This document shows positions 1-6,557 of a DNA stretch of 9,013 nucleotides, in pieces (the stretch's first letter is position 1; each line of letters opens with the position of its first letter). The notes under the pieces were generated by a model. It saw only the letters and a list, made by a program, of their open reading frames with translations. It did not search any database and was not told where the DNA came from. The stretch spans positions 1-9,013 of the forward strand of contig CAZYTO010000245.1 of NCBI GenBank assembly GCA_964650405.1, given 5' to 3'. Both the position numbers and the translations under genes were made by a program. The stretch is from CAZYTO01 sp964650405 (lineage in GTDB: Bacteria; Acidobacteriota; Thermoanaerobaculia; Gp7-AA8).

Positions 1-1
1 C

Positions 2-1138
2 AAGGAGCTGGAGCAGATCGTCGGCCGCGTGCCGGGCACGCGCAGCGTGTACGGCGAGCGCGTTTCGGGCGGCTACTTCGTCGACTTCGACATCGACCGC
101 GCGGCGATCTCGCGTTACGGCCTGACCGTCGACGACGTGCAGCAAACGATCATGACCGCCATCGGCGGCGAGAACGTCTCCACCACCATCGAGGGCCGCG
201 AGCGGTATCCCATCAACATCCGCTACCCGCGCGAGCTGCGCGACGAGATCGACAAGCTCGGGCGCGTGCTCGTGCCGGTACCGCCCGGCGCCGGCGCCGC
301 CGGCGGGCCATCGATTGCGGCGCAGGTTCCGCTCGCTCAGCTCGCCGCGCTGCGCATCGTGGAGGGCCCGGCCATGATCCGCGACGAGAGCGGCAAGCTC
401 GCCGGCTACGTCTACATCGACGTCGACACCGCCCGCCGCGACCTGGGCAGCTTCGTCGACGACGCCAAGCGCGCCGTGGCCTCACAGCTCCGCATGCCTG
501 CCGGGTACACGCTGCAGTGGTCCGGCCAGTACGAGGCCATGGAGCGCGTGAAGCAACGCATGCTCGTCGTCGTTCCCTTCACCCTCTTCGTCGTGGCCTT
601 CCTCATCTATCTGAACACGCGCTCCATGCCCAAGACGCTGCTGGTGCTGCTGGCCGTTCCCTTCTCCGCGGTGGGCGCGGTGTGGCTGCTGTGGGCGCTC
701 GGCTACAACATGTCCATCGGGGTGTGGGTCGGCCTGATCGCCCTCCTCGGCCTCGACGCCGAGACCGGCATCTTCATGCTGCTCTACCTCGATCTCGCCT
801 ACGACGAGGTGAAGCCGCGATCGCGCGAAGAGCTGCAAGAGGCGATCTACCACGGCGCGGTCAAGCGCGTGCGGCCGAAGGTCATGACCGTGGCCTGCGC
901 CTTCTTCGGCCTCGTGCCGATCCTATGGAGCACGGGCGCCGGCGCCGACGTCATGAAGCGCATCGCCGCACCGATGATCGGCGGCCTCTTTACGTCGTTC
1001 CTCATGGAGCTGCTGGTCTATCCCGCCATCTACTACCGCTGGAAGTGGAGCGCCGAGGTGCGGCACGCCGGGGGCGCCGCGCTCGACCCGATCGAAACCG
1101 GCGGCGCGCCGCTGCGCGAGCGATCCGGACATACTTGA
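2..1138 (+). CDS. cusA: CusA/CzcA-family heavy-metal RND efflux pump, C-terminal part (5' truncated by window edge)
   Basis: Inner-membrane, proton-driven pump subunit of a tripartite metal efflux system of the Cus/Czc type, normally about 1,040 residues. Only the last 378 residues are present because the frame is already open at base 2. What remains is the end of the periplasmic porter/docking region, including the phrases ERVSGGYFVDFDID, INIRYPRELRD and GYVYIDVDT. WSGQYEAMERVKQRM then leads into five hydrophobic segments (about residues 187-205, 213-233, 238-263, 297-312 and 323-346 of the fragment), matching the last five helices of a 12-helix RND protein. The phrases YHGAVKRVRPKVMTV, ILWSTGAGADVM and RIAAPMIGGL closely match CusA as I remember it. 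The gene ends in a short hydrophilic tail and TGA. The cusB/cusC partners would be expected upstream, outside the window. Substrate (Cu/Ag versus other metals) cannot be judged because most of the periplasmic domain is missing. The family call is firm; the symbol is by similarity. Confidence 0.93.
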   Translation, partial: KELEQIVGRVPGTRSVYGERVSGGYFVDFDIDRAAISRYGLTVDDVQQTIMTAIGGENVSTTIEGRERYPINIRYPRELRDEIDKLGRVLVPVPPGAGAAGGPSIAAQVPLAQLAALRIVEGPAMIRDESGKLAGYVYIDVDTARRDLGSFVDDAKRAVASQLRMPAGYTLQWSGQYEAMERVKQRMLVVVPFTLFVVAFLIYLNTRSMPKTLLVLLAVPFSAVGAVWLLWALGYNMSIGVWVGLIALLGLDAETGIFMLLYLDLAYDEVKPRSREELQEAIYHGAVKRVRPKVMTVACAFFGLVPILWSTGAGADVMKRIAAPMIGGLFTSFLMELLVYPAIYYRWKWSAEVRHAGGAALDPIETGGAPLRERSGHT

Positions 1139-1586
1139 ACCGAGACCTGGACGGCTGGCGCGCGGGCATCGGCGATCGCTGGCTGTGAACGAGAGGGCCC
1201 AGGCCGCAAATTATTCGCAGCGGCGAAATGCCCTGACTCGAAGTCTTCGCGCGAGGACGTCGATCGTGGCAAGGCGCATGACGTCAATGCGTTACGTGAC
1301 GCCGCGCTCCGCGCGTGCGTGACGGCGGCAGCCCCGGCCTTAAGGCCGTCGCGAAAGACAGTGAACCAAAAACGCCGTTTGCTCCGTTATCCCTTGCAGA
1401 GCCGGCGCCCGACCGGGCCGAACCGGCGCGCCGTTCCTCGCATGGTCAAGTGCGCGCGGTAGACAGATACGAATCGGCAAGTGCTGGTGTCAGGAACCCC
1501 GCGTCAAGACGGATCGAAGGAACGCGAAGTGAGGTGCACGGACGCAGCGCGTGAGCGAATGATGGGCGGGATGACAGAATGTTCCC
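1139..1586. other. 448-nt intergenic gap without a convincing gene
   Basis: The gap lies between the RND pump stop codon and the helicase start. I see no RNA gene and no plausible protein; the open frames crossing it are compositionally poor and unlike any family I know. Small symmetric elements are present: a perfect 14-bp palindrome at 1335-1348 (CGGCCTTAAGGCCG), the 8-bp palindrome TGACGTCA at 1279-1286, and a 5-bp stem TTCGC/GCGAA at 1214-1227. None has a run of T after it, so no clear terminator for the pump gene is visible. Unlike the gaps to the right, it has no 7- or 8-nt word array. Confidence 0.6.
1575..1580 (+). promoter_or_regulatory. Possible -10 element of a leaderless helicase transcript
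   Basis: The hexamer CAGAAT ends exactly 6 nt before the GTG start at 1587, and there is no Shine-Dalgarno sequence between. A -10-like hexamer at this distance would place the transcription start at or next to the start codon. CAGACT before 6558 and TAGCGT before 8348 have the same 6-nt spacing. No good -35 element is seen. This is inference from spacing only. Confidence 0.35.
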
Positions 1587-3803
1587 GTGTCCGAGAAGAT
1601 CCGACGCTACACGCTCAAGGAGCCGGCCCGCGCGCAGAAGCAGTACCGGGTCCGCTACGAGGATGAGCTCAATAGCGAGCAGCTCGAAGTGGTCATGGCC
1701 GGCGAGGGGCCGATGCTCGTCATCGCCGGCGCGGGCAGCGGCAAGACCCGCGCACTGACCTACCGCGTCTCGCGCCTCATCGAGGATGGCGTCGACCCTT
1801 CCGAGATCCTCCTGCTCACCTTCACCAACAAGGCGGCCCGGGAGATGCTCAGCCGCGTCGAACAGCTCGTCACCATCGACACACGCCGCATCTGGGGCGG
1901 CACGTTCCACTCCATCGGCAGCCGCCTCCTGCGCCGCCACGCCGACACCATCGGCTATCGCGCCAACTTCACCATCCTCGACGAGGAAGACGCCAAGGAG
2001 ATGATGGAGACCTCCATCTCCGCCACGGGCATCAACACGCTGGAGAAGCGCTTCCCGAAGGGCGACGTGCTGCTCGACATCTACTCGTTTCTGCTCAACA
2101 CGCGGACTCCACTGGAGCTCCACCTCGAGCAGAACTTCCCCCACTTCGCACTCTACAAGGAGGAGATTCTCGGCGTCTTCCGCAAGTACCGCGAGCGCAA
2201 GCGCGACGCCAACGCCATGGACTTCGACGACCTCCTCGTCAACTGGAAGCTCCTCCTCGAAGAGCATCCCGACGTCAGCGAGGCCCTCAAGCGCCGCTAC
2301 CGCTTCATCCTCGTCGACGAGTACCAGGACACGAACAAGCTGCAGGCCGACGTCGTCGACGCCATGGCCTCCGTCCGCCGGAACGTCATGGTCGTCGGCG
2401 ACGACGCCCAGTCCATCTACTCGTTCCGCGGGGCGTCGTTCGAGAACATCCTCACCTTCCCGCTCCGATTCCCCGAGGCGAAGATCTACAAGCTCGAGAC
2501 GAACTACAGGTCGACGCGGCAGATCCTGGACCTGGCCAACGCCTCCATCGCCAACAACCGCTACCAGTTCGCCAAGGAGCTGCGGGCCGTGCGCGGAGAC
2601 GGCCCCGAGCCCGCCGTCGTGGGCGTGGACGACGTCTTCGAGCAGGCCACGTTCATCGGCCAGCGCATCCTGGAGCTGCGCGACGAAGGCGAGAAGCTCT
2701 CGGACATCGCCGTGCTCTACCGCTCGCACTACCAGTCGCTGGAGCTGCAGATGGAGCTGTCGCGCCGGCTCATCCCCTACGAGATCCGCAGCGGCGTCCG
2801 CTTCTTCGAGCAGGCCCACATCAAGGACGTGATGAGCTACCTGAAGATCGTCACGAATCCCCGCGACGAGCTGTCATGGAAGCGGGTCCTCAAGCTCTAT
2901 CCGAAAGTCGGCGAGAAGACGGCCACCGAGGTGTGGGGGCGGATCGGCACGGCGGCCAATCCCCTCGACGCCTTCCTCGGCGGACGGGCCGGCCCCGGCG
3001 CGGGCCGGCCGGCCGCATCCGGCGAAGCGGGGCCGCGGGGCCAGGGTGCGCGGGCCGTTTCGGCGAGCATGAATTCGCTGCGCGAGGCTCTCCGCCTCAT
3101 CGCCGGAGAGTCGATGCAGCACAACCCGGCCGAGTCGATCCGCCTCGTCGTCGAGCGCGGCTATGCCGACTATGCCCGGTCGAAGTTTCCCAACGCCCAG
3201 GCCCGGCTCGACGACCTCGAACAGCTCTCGCAGTACGCACTGCGGTACGAGGACGTCACCGCGTTTCTCGAGGAGGTGGCCCTGGCCAACCCCATCGCTG
3301 GCGAGGACACGGCCGTCGTCGGACCGGAGGATGAAAAGGTCGTGCTCTCCAGCGTGCACCAGGCCAAGGGACTGGAGTGGCGCATCGTCTTCGTCATCTG
3401 GCTGGCCGACGGACGCTTCCCGTCGCAGCGCGCCCTGCGCGTCCCCGGCGGCATCGTCCGCCTGCCGGAGCTCGACATCCCCGAGGCCATGCAGCGCTTC
3501 GTGGAAGGCATGACCGCGGAGAGCGTGAAGTACGAGGTCCATATCAAGACCGAGGGCGGGACCGGCGGAACGGCGCAGCCGGCGGACAACCCCGCGCCGC
3601 CACGCGAGATCGTCATCCCCGGCGAAGAGGAGGAGCGGCGCCTCTTCTATGTATCCGTCACACGGGCGAAGCAGGAGCTCTATCTCGTCTTCCCGGTCAT
3701 GGCGCGCGACCGCGGCGGGCTCGACGTCCTGATGGAGCCCTCGCGCTTCGTCCGCGAGCTGCCCGGCGGGCTCTACGAGAAGTGGGTGATCGGAAACGAG
3801 TAA
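1587..3803 (+). CDS. ATP-dependent DNA helicase, superfamily 1A (UvrD/PcrA/Rep type)
   Basis: A 738-residue 3'-5' DNA helicase/translocase of the family used in excision repair, replication restart and removal of protein blocks. All core motifs are present in order: Q-motif region LNSEQLEVV (28-36), Walker A AGAGSGKT (47-54, Lys53), Ia LLLTFTNKAA, Walker B DEYQDTN (244-250), III GDDAQSIYSFRG (271-282), IV ETNYRST (304-310), V VHQAKGLEW (590-598) and VI RRLFYVSVTRAK (684-695, arginine finger region). It should therefore be an active ATPase. Length fits the family, but the basic C-terminal extension seen in many UvrD/PcrA proteins is lacking; the protein ends soon after motif VI. Two low-complexity stretches stand out: a Gly/Ala/Pro/Arg-rich one at about residues 464-492, where the 2B subdomain is expected, and a Gly/Pro/Ala-rich one at about 654-676. 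The GTG start is chosen because the frame begins there close to the Q motif. It cannot be assigned to UvrD, PcrA or Rep specifically. Confidence 0.95.
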   Translation: MSEKIRRYTLKEPARAQKQYRVRYEDELNSEQLEVVMAGEGPMLVIAGAGSGKTRALTYRVSRLIEDGVDPSEILLLTFTNKAAREMLSRVEQLVTIDTRRIWGGTFHSIGSRLLRRHADTIGYRANFTILDEEDAKEMMETSISATGINTLEKRFPKGDVLLDIYSFLLNTRTPLELHLEQNFPHFALYKEEILGVFRKYRERKRDANAMDFDDLLVNWKLLLEEHPDVSEALKRRYRFILVDEYQDTNKLQADVVDAMASVRRNVMVVGDDAQSIYSFRGASFENILTFPLRFPEAKIYKLETNYRSTRQILDLANASIANNRYQFAKELRAVRGDGPEPAVVGVDDVFEQATFIGQRILELRDEGEKLSDIAVLYRSHYQSLELQMELSRRLIPYEIRSGVRFFEQAHIKDVMSYLKIVTNPRDELSWKRVLKLYPKVGEKTATEVWGRIGTAANPLDAFLGGRAGPGAGRPAASGEAGPRGQGARAVSASMNSLREALRLIAGESMQHNPAESIRLVVERGYADYARSKFPNAQARLDDLEQLSQYALRYEDVTAFLEEVALANPIAGEDTAVVGPEDEKVVLSSVHQAKGLEWRIVFVIWLADGRFPSQRALRVPGGIVRLPELDIPEAMQRFVEGMTAESVKYEVHIKTEGGTGGTAQPADNPAPPREIVIPGEEEERRLFYVSVTRAKQELYLVFPVMARDRGGLDVLMEPSRFVRELPGGLYEKWVIGNE

Positions 3804-3851
3804 GGCAATCCGCTAGACGCCTCTGCCCCGACGGCCGTACCCCTTTGAATC

Positions 3852-5741
3852 ATGCTCTCTCTGCTTGCTGCCTTCGTCCTTGCGGCAGTTCCAGTGCGCC
3901 CCGTGGCCACGGCCCAGGCGGATCTCTCTGTGAGCATTCCTGATCCGCCTCCCGGCGACGCCTGGCAGACGTCGCATTTCCCCGTGATCGTTACGAACGC
4001 TGGTCCTGCCACCGTGCTGTCAGCCCATCTCACCGCCACCGTTTCGGAAGGCTTAGCCTACTGCAACTATGCACCGACGCTCGCCGCCGGGAAGAGCGCC
4101 TCGGTCGATTGTGAGGCCTTCCTCACGAACCATTCCGCAGCCACCTCCTCCATTACCGTGCACGTGGAGAGCGACGTCTCCGATCCTGACCCGACAAACA
4201 ATGACGCCACGTCGCAGATCAGGTGGATCGTAGGCCCGCGATTCGGAGTGAGCCTTTACGGACCCGATATCACGGTGCTCGACCCTGGCTCGACGTACTC
4301 GTTCATCGTCTACTACGGCAACAGGAACCCTGTACCGGCTACCAATGCGGTGATCACGATCGACGTCCCTCCGGAGACCTCGGTCCTGAAGACGCCTGAC
4401 ACGTGCAGAGTGTTGGAGCAGACCATCATTTGCCCGGCCGGCAACACTCCGCTCCAACTGACGTTTCGCGGCCCGGAGCGCGACGACGGCGTCCTTTCCA
4501 CGGTGCGCGCAACGGAGACCTCGGATGAGCCCCCGGCGTCCACGTCCGAAAACACGGGAACGCTCAGGGTTCCGTTCTACCGCGTGTTTCACGTGGAGAA
4601 CACGAACGACAGCGGCTCCGGCTCCTTGCGCGCGGCGATCGACGCGGTGAACGCGTCGTGCAGGGACGAAATCCCCTGCAAGGTTGTCTTCGGCCTCGGC
4701 GACCCCGGCCCGCAGGGCTGGCACACCATCTCGCCGCTCTCGGAGCTGCCCCCGATCCGCGGCGAGCAGGTCTCGGTCGACGGCGCCTCCCAGACACGCA
4801 GCTTCGGGGATACGAACCCCGATGGCCCCGAGATTTTTCTGGACGGGTCGAACGTCAAGAGCGGCAGTGGCCTTTCCTTCGCCGATGAGTGCCGGGTCGA
4901 GGTGACCTCCCTGGCCGTCGGGAACTTTCCCGGCAACGGCATCGAGGTTCGGGCCCACGATTACTGCGCGGGCCCCTACGGCACCTATCCCGCGCCGTCG
5001 CGAATCGTGAACAGCTATGCCGGCGTCGACCCCAGCGGCCGGACCGCCGCTCCCAACGAGCGGGGGATCAGCCTCGACACGTATCAGTCGATGACCATCC
5101 AGGGCAACGTCATCAGCGCGAATCGGCGCAGCGGCCTCTACGTCGTCAAGGGTCCGCATGCCGTTCTCAATAACGTCATCGGCCTCGACGCGCGCCACGA
5201 AGTGCCGATGGGAAACGGCGCCAGCGGCATCTACGTGGCCGCCGGGATCTACTATTTCGACGTCAGCGGCAATTACATCGCCTTCAATCACGACTTCGGC
5301 ATCGGCATCGACAAGACCGCCCAGGTCGACATCCACCCGAACGCGATCTTCGCCAACTGGCAGATGGCCATCGACATCGGTCTTGACGGCCCCACGTTCT
5401 CGCCCACGATCTCGGCGGCCGTTTATGACCCGGTGAACGCGACCACCACCATCGACGTCACCTACACGGATGCGAGCACCTTCTCGTCGACTCTTCAGTT
5501 CTATGCCGCCGACGCGCCTGACGCACATGGCCACGGCGATGCAAAGTACTACGTCGGGACGGCGCGTCCGCAGCGAGCTAACAACAGCGGCACGCAGACC
5601 TATCGCTTCGTCATAAAGGGCGACTGGCGCGGCAAGTTTGTTTCCGCCTCCGTGACCCGGAACATCTACCAGGGCTTCGGCGAAGGTCCGTACGACCTCT
5701 CCTCCACCTCGGAATTGAGCAACGCCGTCGAAGTGAAGTAG
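3852..5741 (+). CDS. Secreted protein with two DUF11-like domains and a right-handed parallel beta-helix region
   Basis: A 629-residue protein of unknown role. Residues 1-23 form a signal peptide with a hydrophobic core LLAAFVLAAVP and probable cleavage after ATAQA. Residues ~24-128 look like a DUF11/CARDB-type Ig-like domain, with VTNAGPATV and the typical ending SDPDPTNNDATS. Residues ~130-240 look like a second, more diverged copy. From ~243 the phrase ENTNDSGSGSLRAAIDA is the usual entry to a beta-helix region in secreted bacterial proteins. Short strand-turn repeats rich in G, N and I follow (for example SMTIQGNVISANRRSGLYV and YYFDVSGNYIAFN). The last ~100 residues form a beta-sandwich-like end (STSELSNAVEVK) with no sortase, PEP-CTERM or Por-type sorting signal visible. 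Several cysteines in the first half could form disulfides outside the cell. Catalytic residues of pectate lyases or other polysaccharidases cannot be identified, so no enzyme activity is claimed. It starts 48 nt after the helicase stop, with no recognisable ribosome binding site, and ends at the convergent terminator. Confidence 0.82.
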   Translation: MLSLLAAFVLAAVPVRPVATAQADLSVSIPDPPPGDAWQTSHFPVIVTNAGPATVLSAHLTATVSEGLAYCNYAPTLAAGKSASVDCEAFLTNHSAATSSITVHVESDVSDPDPTNNDATSQIRWIVGPRFGVSLYGPDITVLDPGSTYSFIVYYGNRNPVPATNAVITIDVPPETSVLKTPDTCRVLEQTIICPAGNTPLQLTFRGPERDDGVLSTVRATETSDEPPASTSENTGTLRVPFYRVFHVENTNDSGSGSLRAAIDAVNASCRDEIPCKVVFGLGDPGPQGWHTISPLSELPPIRGEQVSVDGASQTRSFGDTNPDGPEIFLDGSNVKSGSGLSFADECRVEVTSLAVGNFPGNGIEVRAHDYCAGPYGTYPAPSRIVNSYAGVDPSGRTAAPNERGISLDTYQSMTIQGNVISANRRSGLYVVKGPHAVLNNVIGLDARHEVPMGNGASGIYVAAGIYYFDVSGNYIAFNHDFGIGIDKTAQVDIHPNAIFANWQMAIDIGLDGPTFSPTISAAVYDPVNATTTIDVTYTDASTFSSTLQFYAADAPDAHGHGDAKYYVGTARPQRANNSGTQTYRFVIKGDWRGKFVSASVTRNIYQGFGEGPYDLSSTSELSNAVEVK

Positions 5742-5756
5742 TCGCACCTCGCGCGA

Positions 5757-5791
5757 AAGGCTGAAAGGGCACTGGCAGCCCTTTCAGCCTT
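5757..5791. terminator. Bidirectional hairpin between convergent genes
   Basis: A perfect 14-bp inverted repeat: AAGGCTGAAAGGGC at 5757-5770, loop ACTGGCA at 5771-5777, and GCCCTTTCAGCCTT at 5778-5791. It sits 15 nt after the stop of the beta-helix gene and 28 nt beyond the stop of the opposing LTXXQ gene, where a shared terminator is expected. Neither side has a strong T-run, so it may instead act as an RNA 3'-end stabiliser or be a repeat element. The stem is made of the same words as the array beside it. Confidence 0.7.
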
Positions 5792-5820
5792 CCAACCTTC
5801 GAGCCTTTTCAGCTTTCGCT
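5780..5820. repeat. Octamer word array CTGAAAGG family (reads on - strand)
   Basis: On the + strand the units are CCTTTCAG (5780-5787), CCTTCCAA (5788-5795), CCTTCGAG (5796-5803), CCTTTTCAG (5804-5812, one base longer) and CTTTCGCT (5813-5820). This is an imperfect tandem array with 8-nt period sharing CCTT. It overlaps the terminator's right arm, and its last base overlaps the LTXXQ stop codon. The outer parts (GCGAAAGGCTGAAAGG before the loop and CCTTTTCAGCTTTCGC after it) also nearly complement each other, so more than one hairpin is possible. Confidence 0.6.
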
Positions 5821-6263
5821 CACTGCCGCGGGTGCCCCTGGCCCTGCGCCTCGTGCTCGGCGCGGAGCTTCTCCAGCTTGGCCTGCTGATCGGCGGTCAG
5901 CGTCGCGGTGATCTGCTTCAGCACCGCGTCGTGAATCGTCTTCAACTGTGCACGCTGTGAGTCCATGACCGGCTTCAGCGACTCGAGCTTGGCCGTGTCG
6001 TTCGCCTCGCGCGCCTTGCGGAACTCCTCCATCGTGGCGCGTGCGGCCTCGAAGACGGAGGTGTTGTCGTCGTGGGCCTTTTTCTCGATACCGGTGATCT
6101 GCTCCTTCTGGGCGTCCGTCAGGCTGAGCTGGGCTCCGAACATCTCCACGAACGGCCGCGGGCCCATGCCCGGGCCGCGGCGCTCCCGCGGTGGCTGGTC
6201 CTGCGCGAGCGCAAGGGTGGCGCCGAACACGACCAGGGCAATTGCTATCATCCACTTCTTCAT
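5820..6263 (-). CDS. Spy/CpxP-like LTXXQ-motif periplasmic protein
   Basis: A 147-residue secreted protein of the Spy/CpxP/LTXXQ family. Members are small, mostly helical periplasmic proteins acting as ATP-independent chaperones (Spy), sensor-kinase inhibitors (CpxP) or metal sensors. Residues 1-20 form a signal peptide (MKKWMIAIALVVFGATLALA, cleavage before QDQPP). The mature part starts with a short Pro/Arg/Gly-rich stretch (RERRGPGMGPRP). Charged amphipathic helices follow, with the two family signature motifs LTDAQ (48-52) and LTADQ (122-126). It ends in a Gln/Gly/His-rich tail. The ATG is preceded by AAAGGAG at 6-nt spacing, which fixes the start. It is transcribed alone, convergent with the beta-helix gene and divergent from the NIPSNAP gene. 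Family members are often induced by envelope or metal stress; the direct repeat at 6320-6350 may be the control site. Whether it acts as chaperone or sensor cannot be told. Confidence 0.88.
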   Translation of the reverse strand: MKKWMIAIALVVFGATLALAQDQPPRERRGPGMGPRPFVEMFGAQLSLTDAQKEQITGIEKKAHDDNTSVFEAARATMEEFRKAREANDTAKLESLKPVMDSQRAQLKTIHDAVLKQITATLTADQQAKLEKLRAEHEAQGQGHPRQ

Positions 6264-6269
6264 GTAGTG

Positions 6270-6276
6270 CTCCTTT
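6270..6276 (-). promoter_or_regulatory. Strong ribosome binding site of the LTXXQ gene
   Basis: AAAGGAG on the - strand, 6 nt before the ATG at 6263. It is the only strong Shine-Dalgarno sequence among the complete gene starts in the window and contrasts with the apparently leaderless neighbours. Confidence 0.85.
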
Positions 6277-6294
6277 CGCGCTCTTTACGCGCGA
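6276..6294 (-). promoter_or_regulatory. Small hairpin next to the ribosome binding site in the LTXXQ leader
   Basis: An inverted repeat of 6 bp, TCGCGC (6276-6281) and GCGCGA (6289-6294), with a 7-nt loop. It overlaps the Shine-Dalgarno sequence by one base. If the transcript starts near 6295 or upstream, the hairpin would be in the leader and could modulate or protect translation initiation. Inference from sequence symmetry only. Confidence 0.35.
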
Positions 6295-6301
6295 GGGGGC
6301 G

Positions 6302-6307
6302 ATTCTG
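6302..6307 (-). promoter_or_regulatory. Possible -10 element of the LTXXQ gene
   Basis: The - strand reads CAGAAT here, 38 nt upstream of the ATG. A -35 hexamer at 17-nt spacing would be TGCGTT (6325-6330), a poor match to TTGACA that lies inside the proximal copy of the direct repeat. That arrangement would suit an activator-dependent promoter. Weak evidence. Confidence 0.3.
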
Positions 6308-6319
6308 CGTGATCCGGCG

Positions 6320-6350
6320 CACGAAACGCACTGCTGTGTCACGAAATGCA
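6320..6350 (-). promoter_or_regulatory. Direct repeat, probable operator of the LTXXQ gene
   Basis: Two 11-nt copies on the - strand, TGCATTTCGTG (6340-6350) and TGCGTTTCGTG (6320-6330), differ at one base and are separated by 9 nt. The 20-nt period is about two turns of the helix, so both face the same side of the DNA. They lie 57-87 nt upstream of the ATG. Tandem direct half-sites are typical of OmpR/PhoB-type response regulators, which control Spy and CpxP in enterobacteria, although those sites usually have closer spacing. No regulator gene is in the window. Confidence 0.5.
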
Positions 6351-6355
6351 CAACG

Positions 6356-6483
6356 GGCGAGCGGGAGGGCGGCGAGCGGCGAGCGAAACGACGGTCATCC
6401 CGAGCGTACGCGAGGGACCTGGGCGGGCGGCGGTTCCGCACAATGCCGGCTCCCGCTCGCCGCTCGCCTCCTCCCCGCTCGCC
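6356..6483. repeat. Inverted heptamer arrays of the GGCGAGC family with a 70-nt interior
   Basis: Left arm (6356-6384): GGCGAGC, an 8-nt GGGAGGGC, then GGCGAGC twice. Right arm (6455-6483): GCTCGCC twice, an 8-nt TCCTCCCC, then GCTCGCC. The arms mirror each other unit by unit; 26 of 29 positions pair, with all mismatches in the odd 8-nt unit. The 70-nt interior contains a second imperfect palindrome (6393-6420). The element fills the gap between the LTXXQ control region and the NIPSNAP promoter. CTCCCGCTCGCCGCTCGCC (6450-6468) recurs exactly at 8280-8298. Confidence 0.75.
6393..6420. repeat. Imperfect palindromic element inside the GGCGAGC inverted repeat
   Basis: A 28-nt stretch beginning GGTCATCCCGAGCG and ending CGCGAGGGACCT. 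Symmetry centres on TA, with TCCC/GGGA and GCG/CGC paired and GA opposite GA. It resembles the GTCATCC...GAAGGATC intergenic words I recall as common in several environmental phyla, but this is memory of a pattern rather than a database match. Confidence 0.45.
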
Positions 6484-6545
6484 GTCCCCCGAGTGGTCTG
6501 GCCTTCACGCTCCGAGTGGTCATTGGCACAGGACCACCGCCCCCT

Positions 6546-6551
6546 CAGACT
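6546..6551 (+). promoter_or_regulatory. Possible -10 element of a leaderless NIPSNAP transcript
   Basis: CAGACT ends 6 nt before the ATG at 6558, the same spacing as CAGAAT before the helicase and TAGCGT before clpS. No Shine-Dalgarno sequence is present. This supports 6558 over the later in-frame ATG at 6606. Confidence 0.35.
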
Positions 6552-6557
6552 CGCGGC

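Noticed and set aside
1335..1348. 14-bp palindrome CGGCCTTAAGGCCG as terminator or operator
   Set aside because: It has no loop, no T-run and lies about 200 nt from the pump stop and 240 nt from the helicase start. It is noted in the gap entry but no function can be supported.
1315..1554. A possible 79-residue protein in the long gap
   Set aside because: No ribosome binding site or -10-like hexamer at the start, low-complexity composition and no resemblance to known proteins.
1446..2819. A 457-codon open frame on the - strand
   Set aside because: It is antisense to the helicase, rich in Val/Asp/Glu/Leu from mirrored GC-rich codons, and has no family resemblance. The + strand helicase with all motifs explains this stretch.
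4053..5747. A 564-codon open frame on the - strand
   Set aside because: It is antisense to the beta-helix gene; repetitive Arg/Val/Asp/Gly composition is typical of mirror frames in GC-rich DNA. The + frame has a signal peptide and recognisable domains.
2..6263. A metal-resistance island linking the RND pump to the LTXXQ protein
   Set aside because: They are 4.7 kb apart on opposite strands with a helicase and a beta-helix gene between, and no metal regulator or cusB/cusC/cusF gene is seen here.
6072..6557. In-frame upstream extension of the NIPSNAP gene
   Set aside because: The extension is antisense to the LTXXQ gene and then crosses the GGCGAGC repeat. Its translation is Arg/Ala/Pro-rich without domain character, while a hydrophobic N-terminus begins at 6558.
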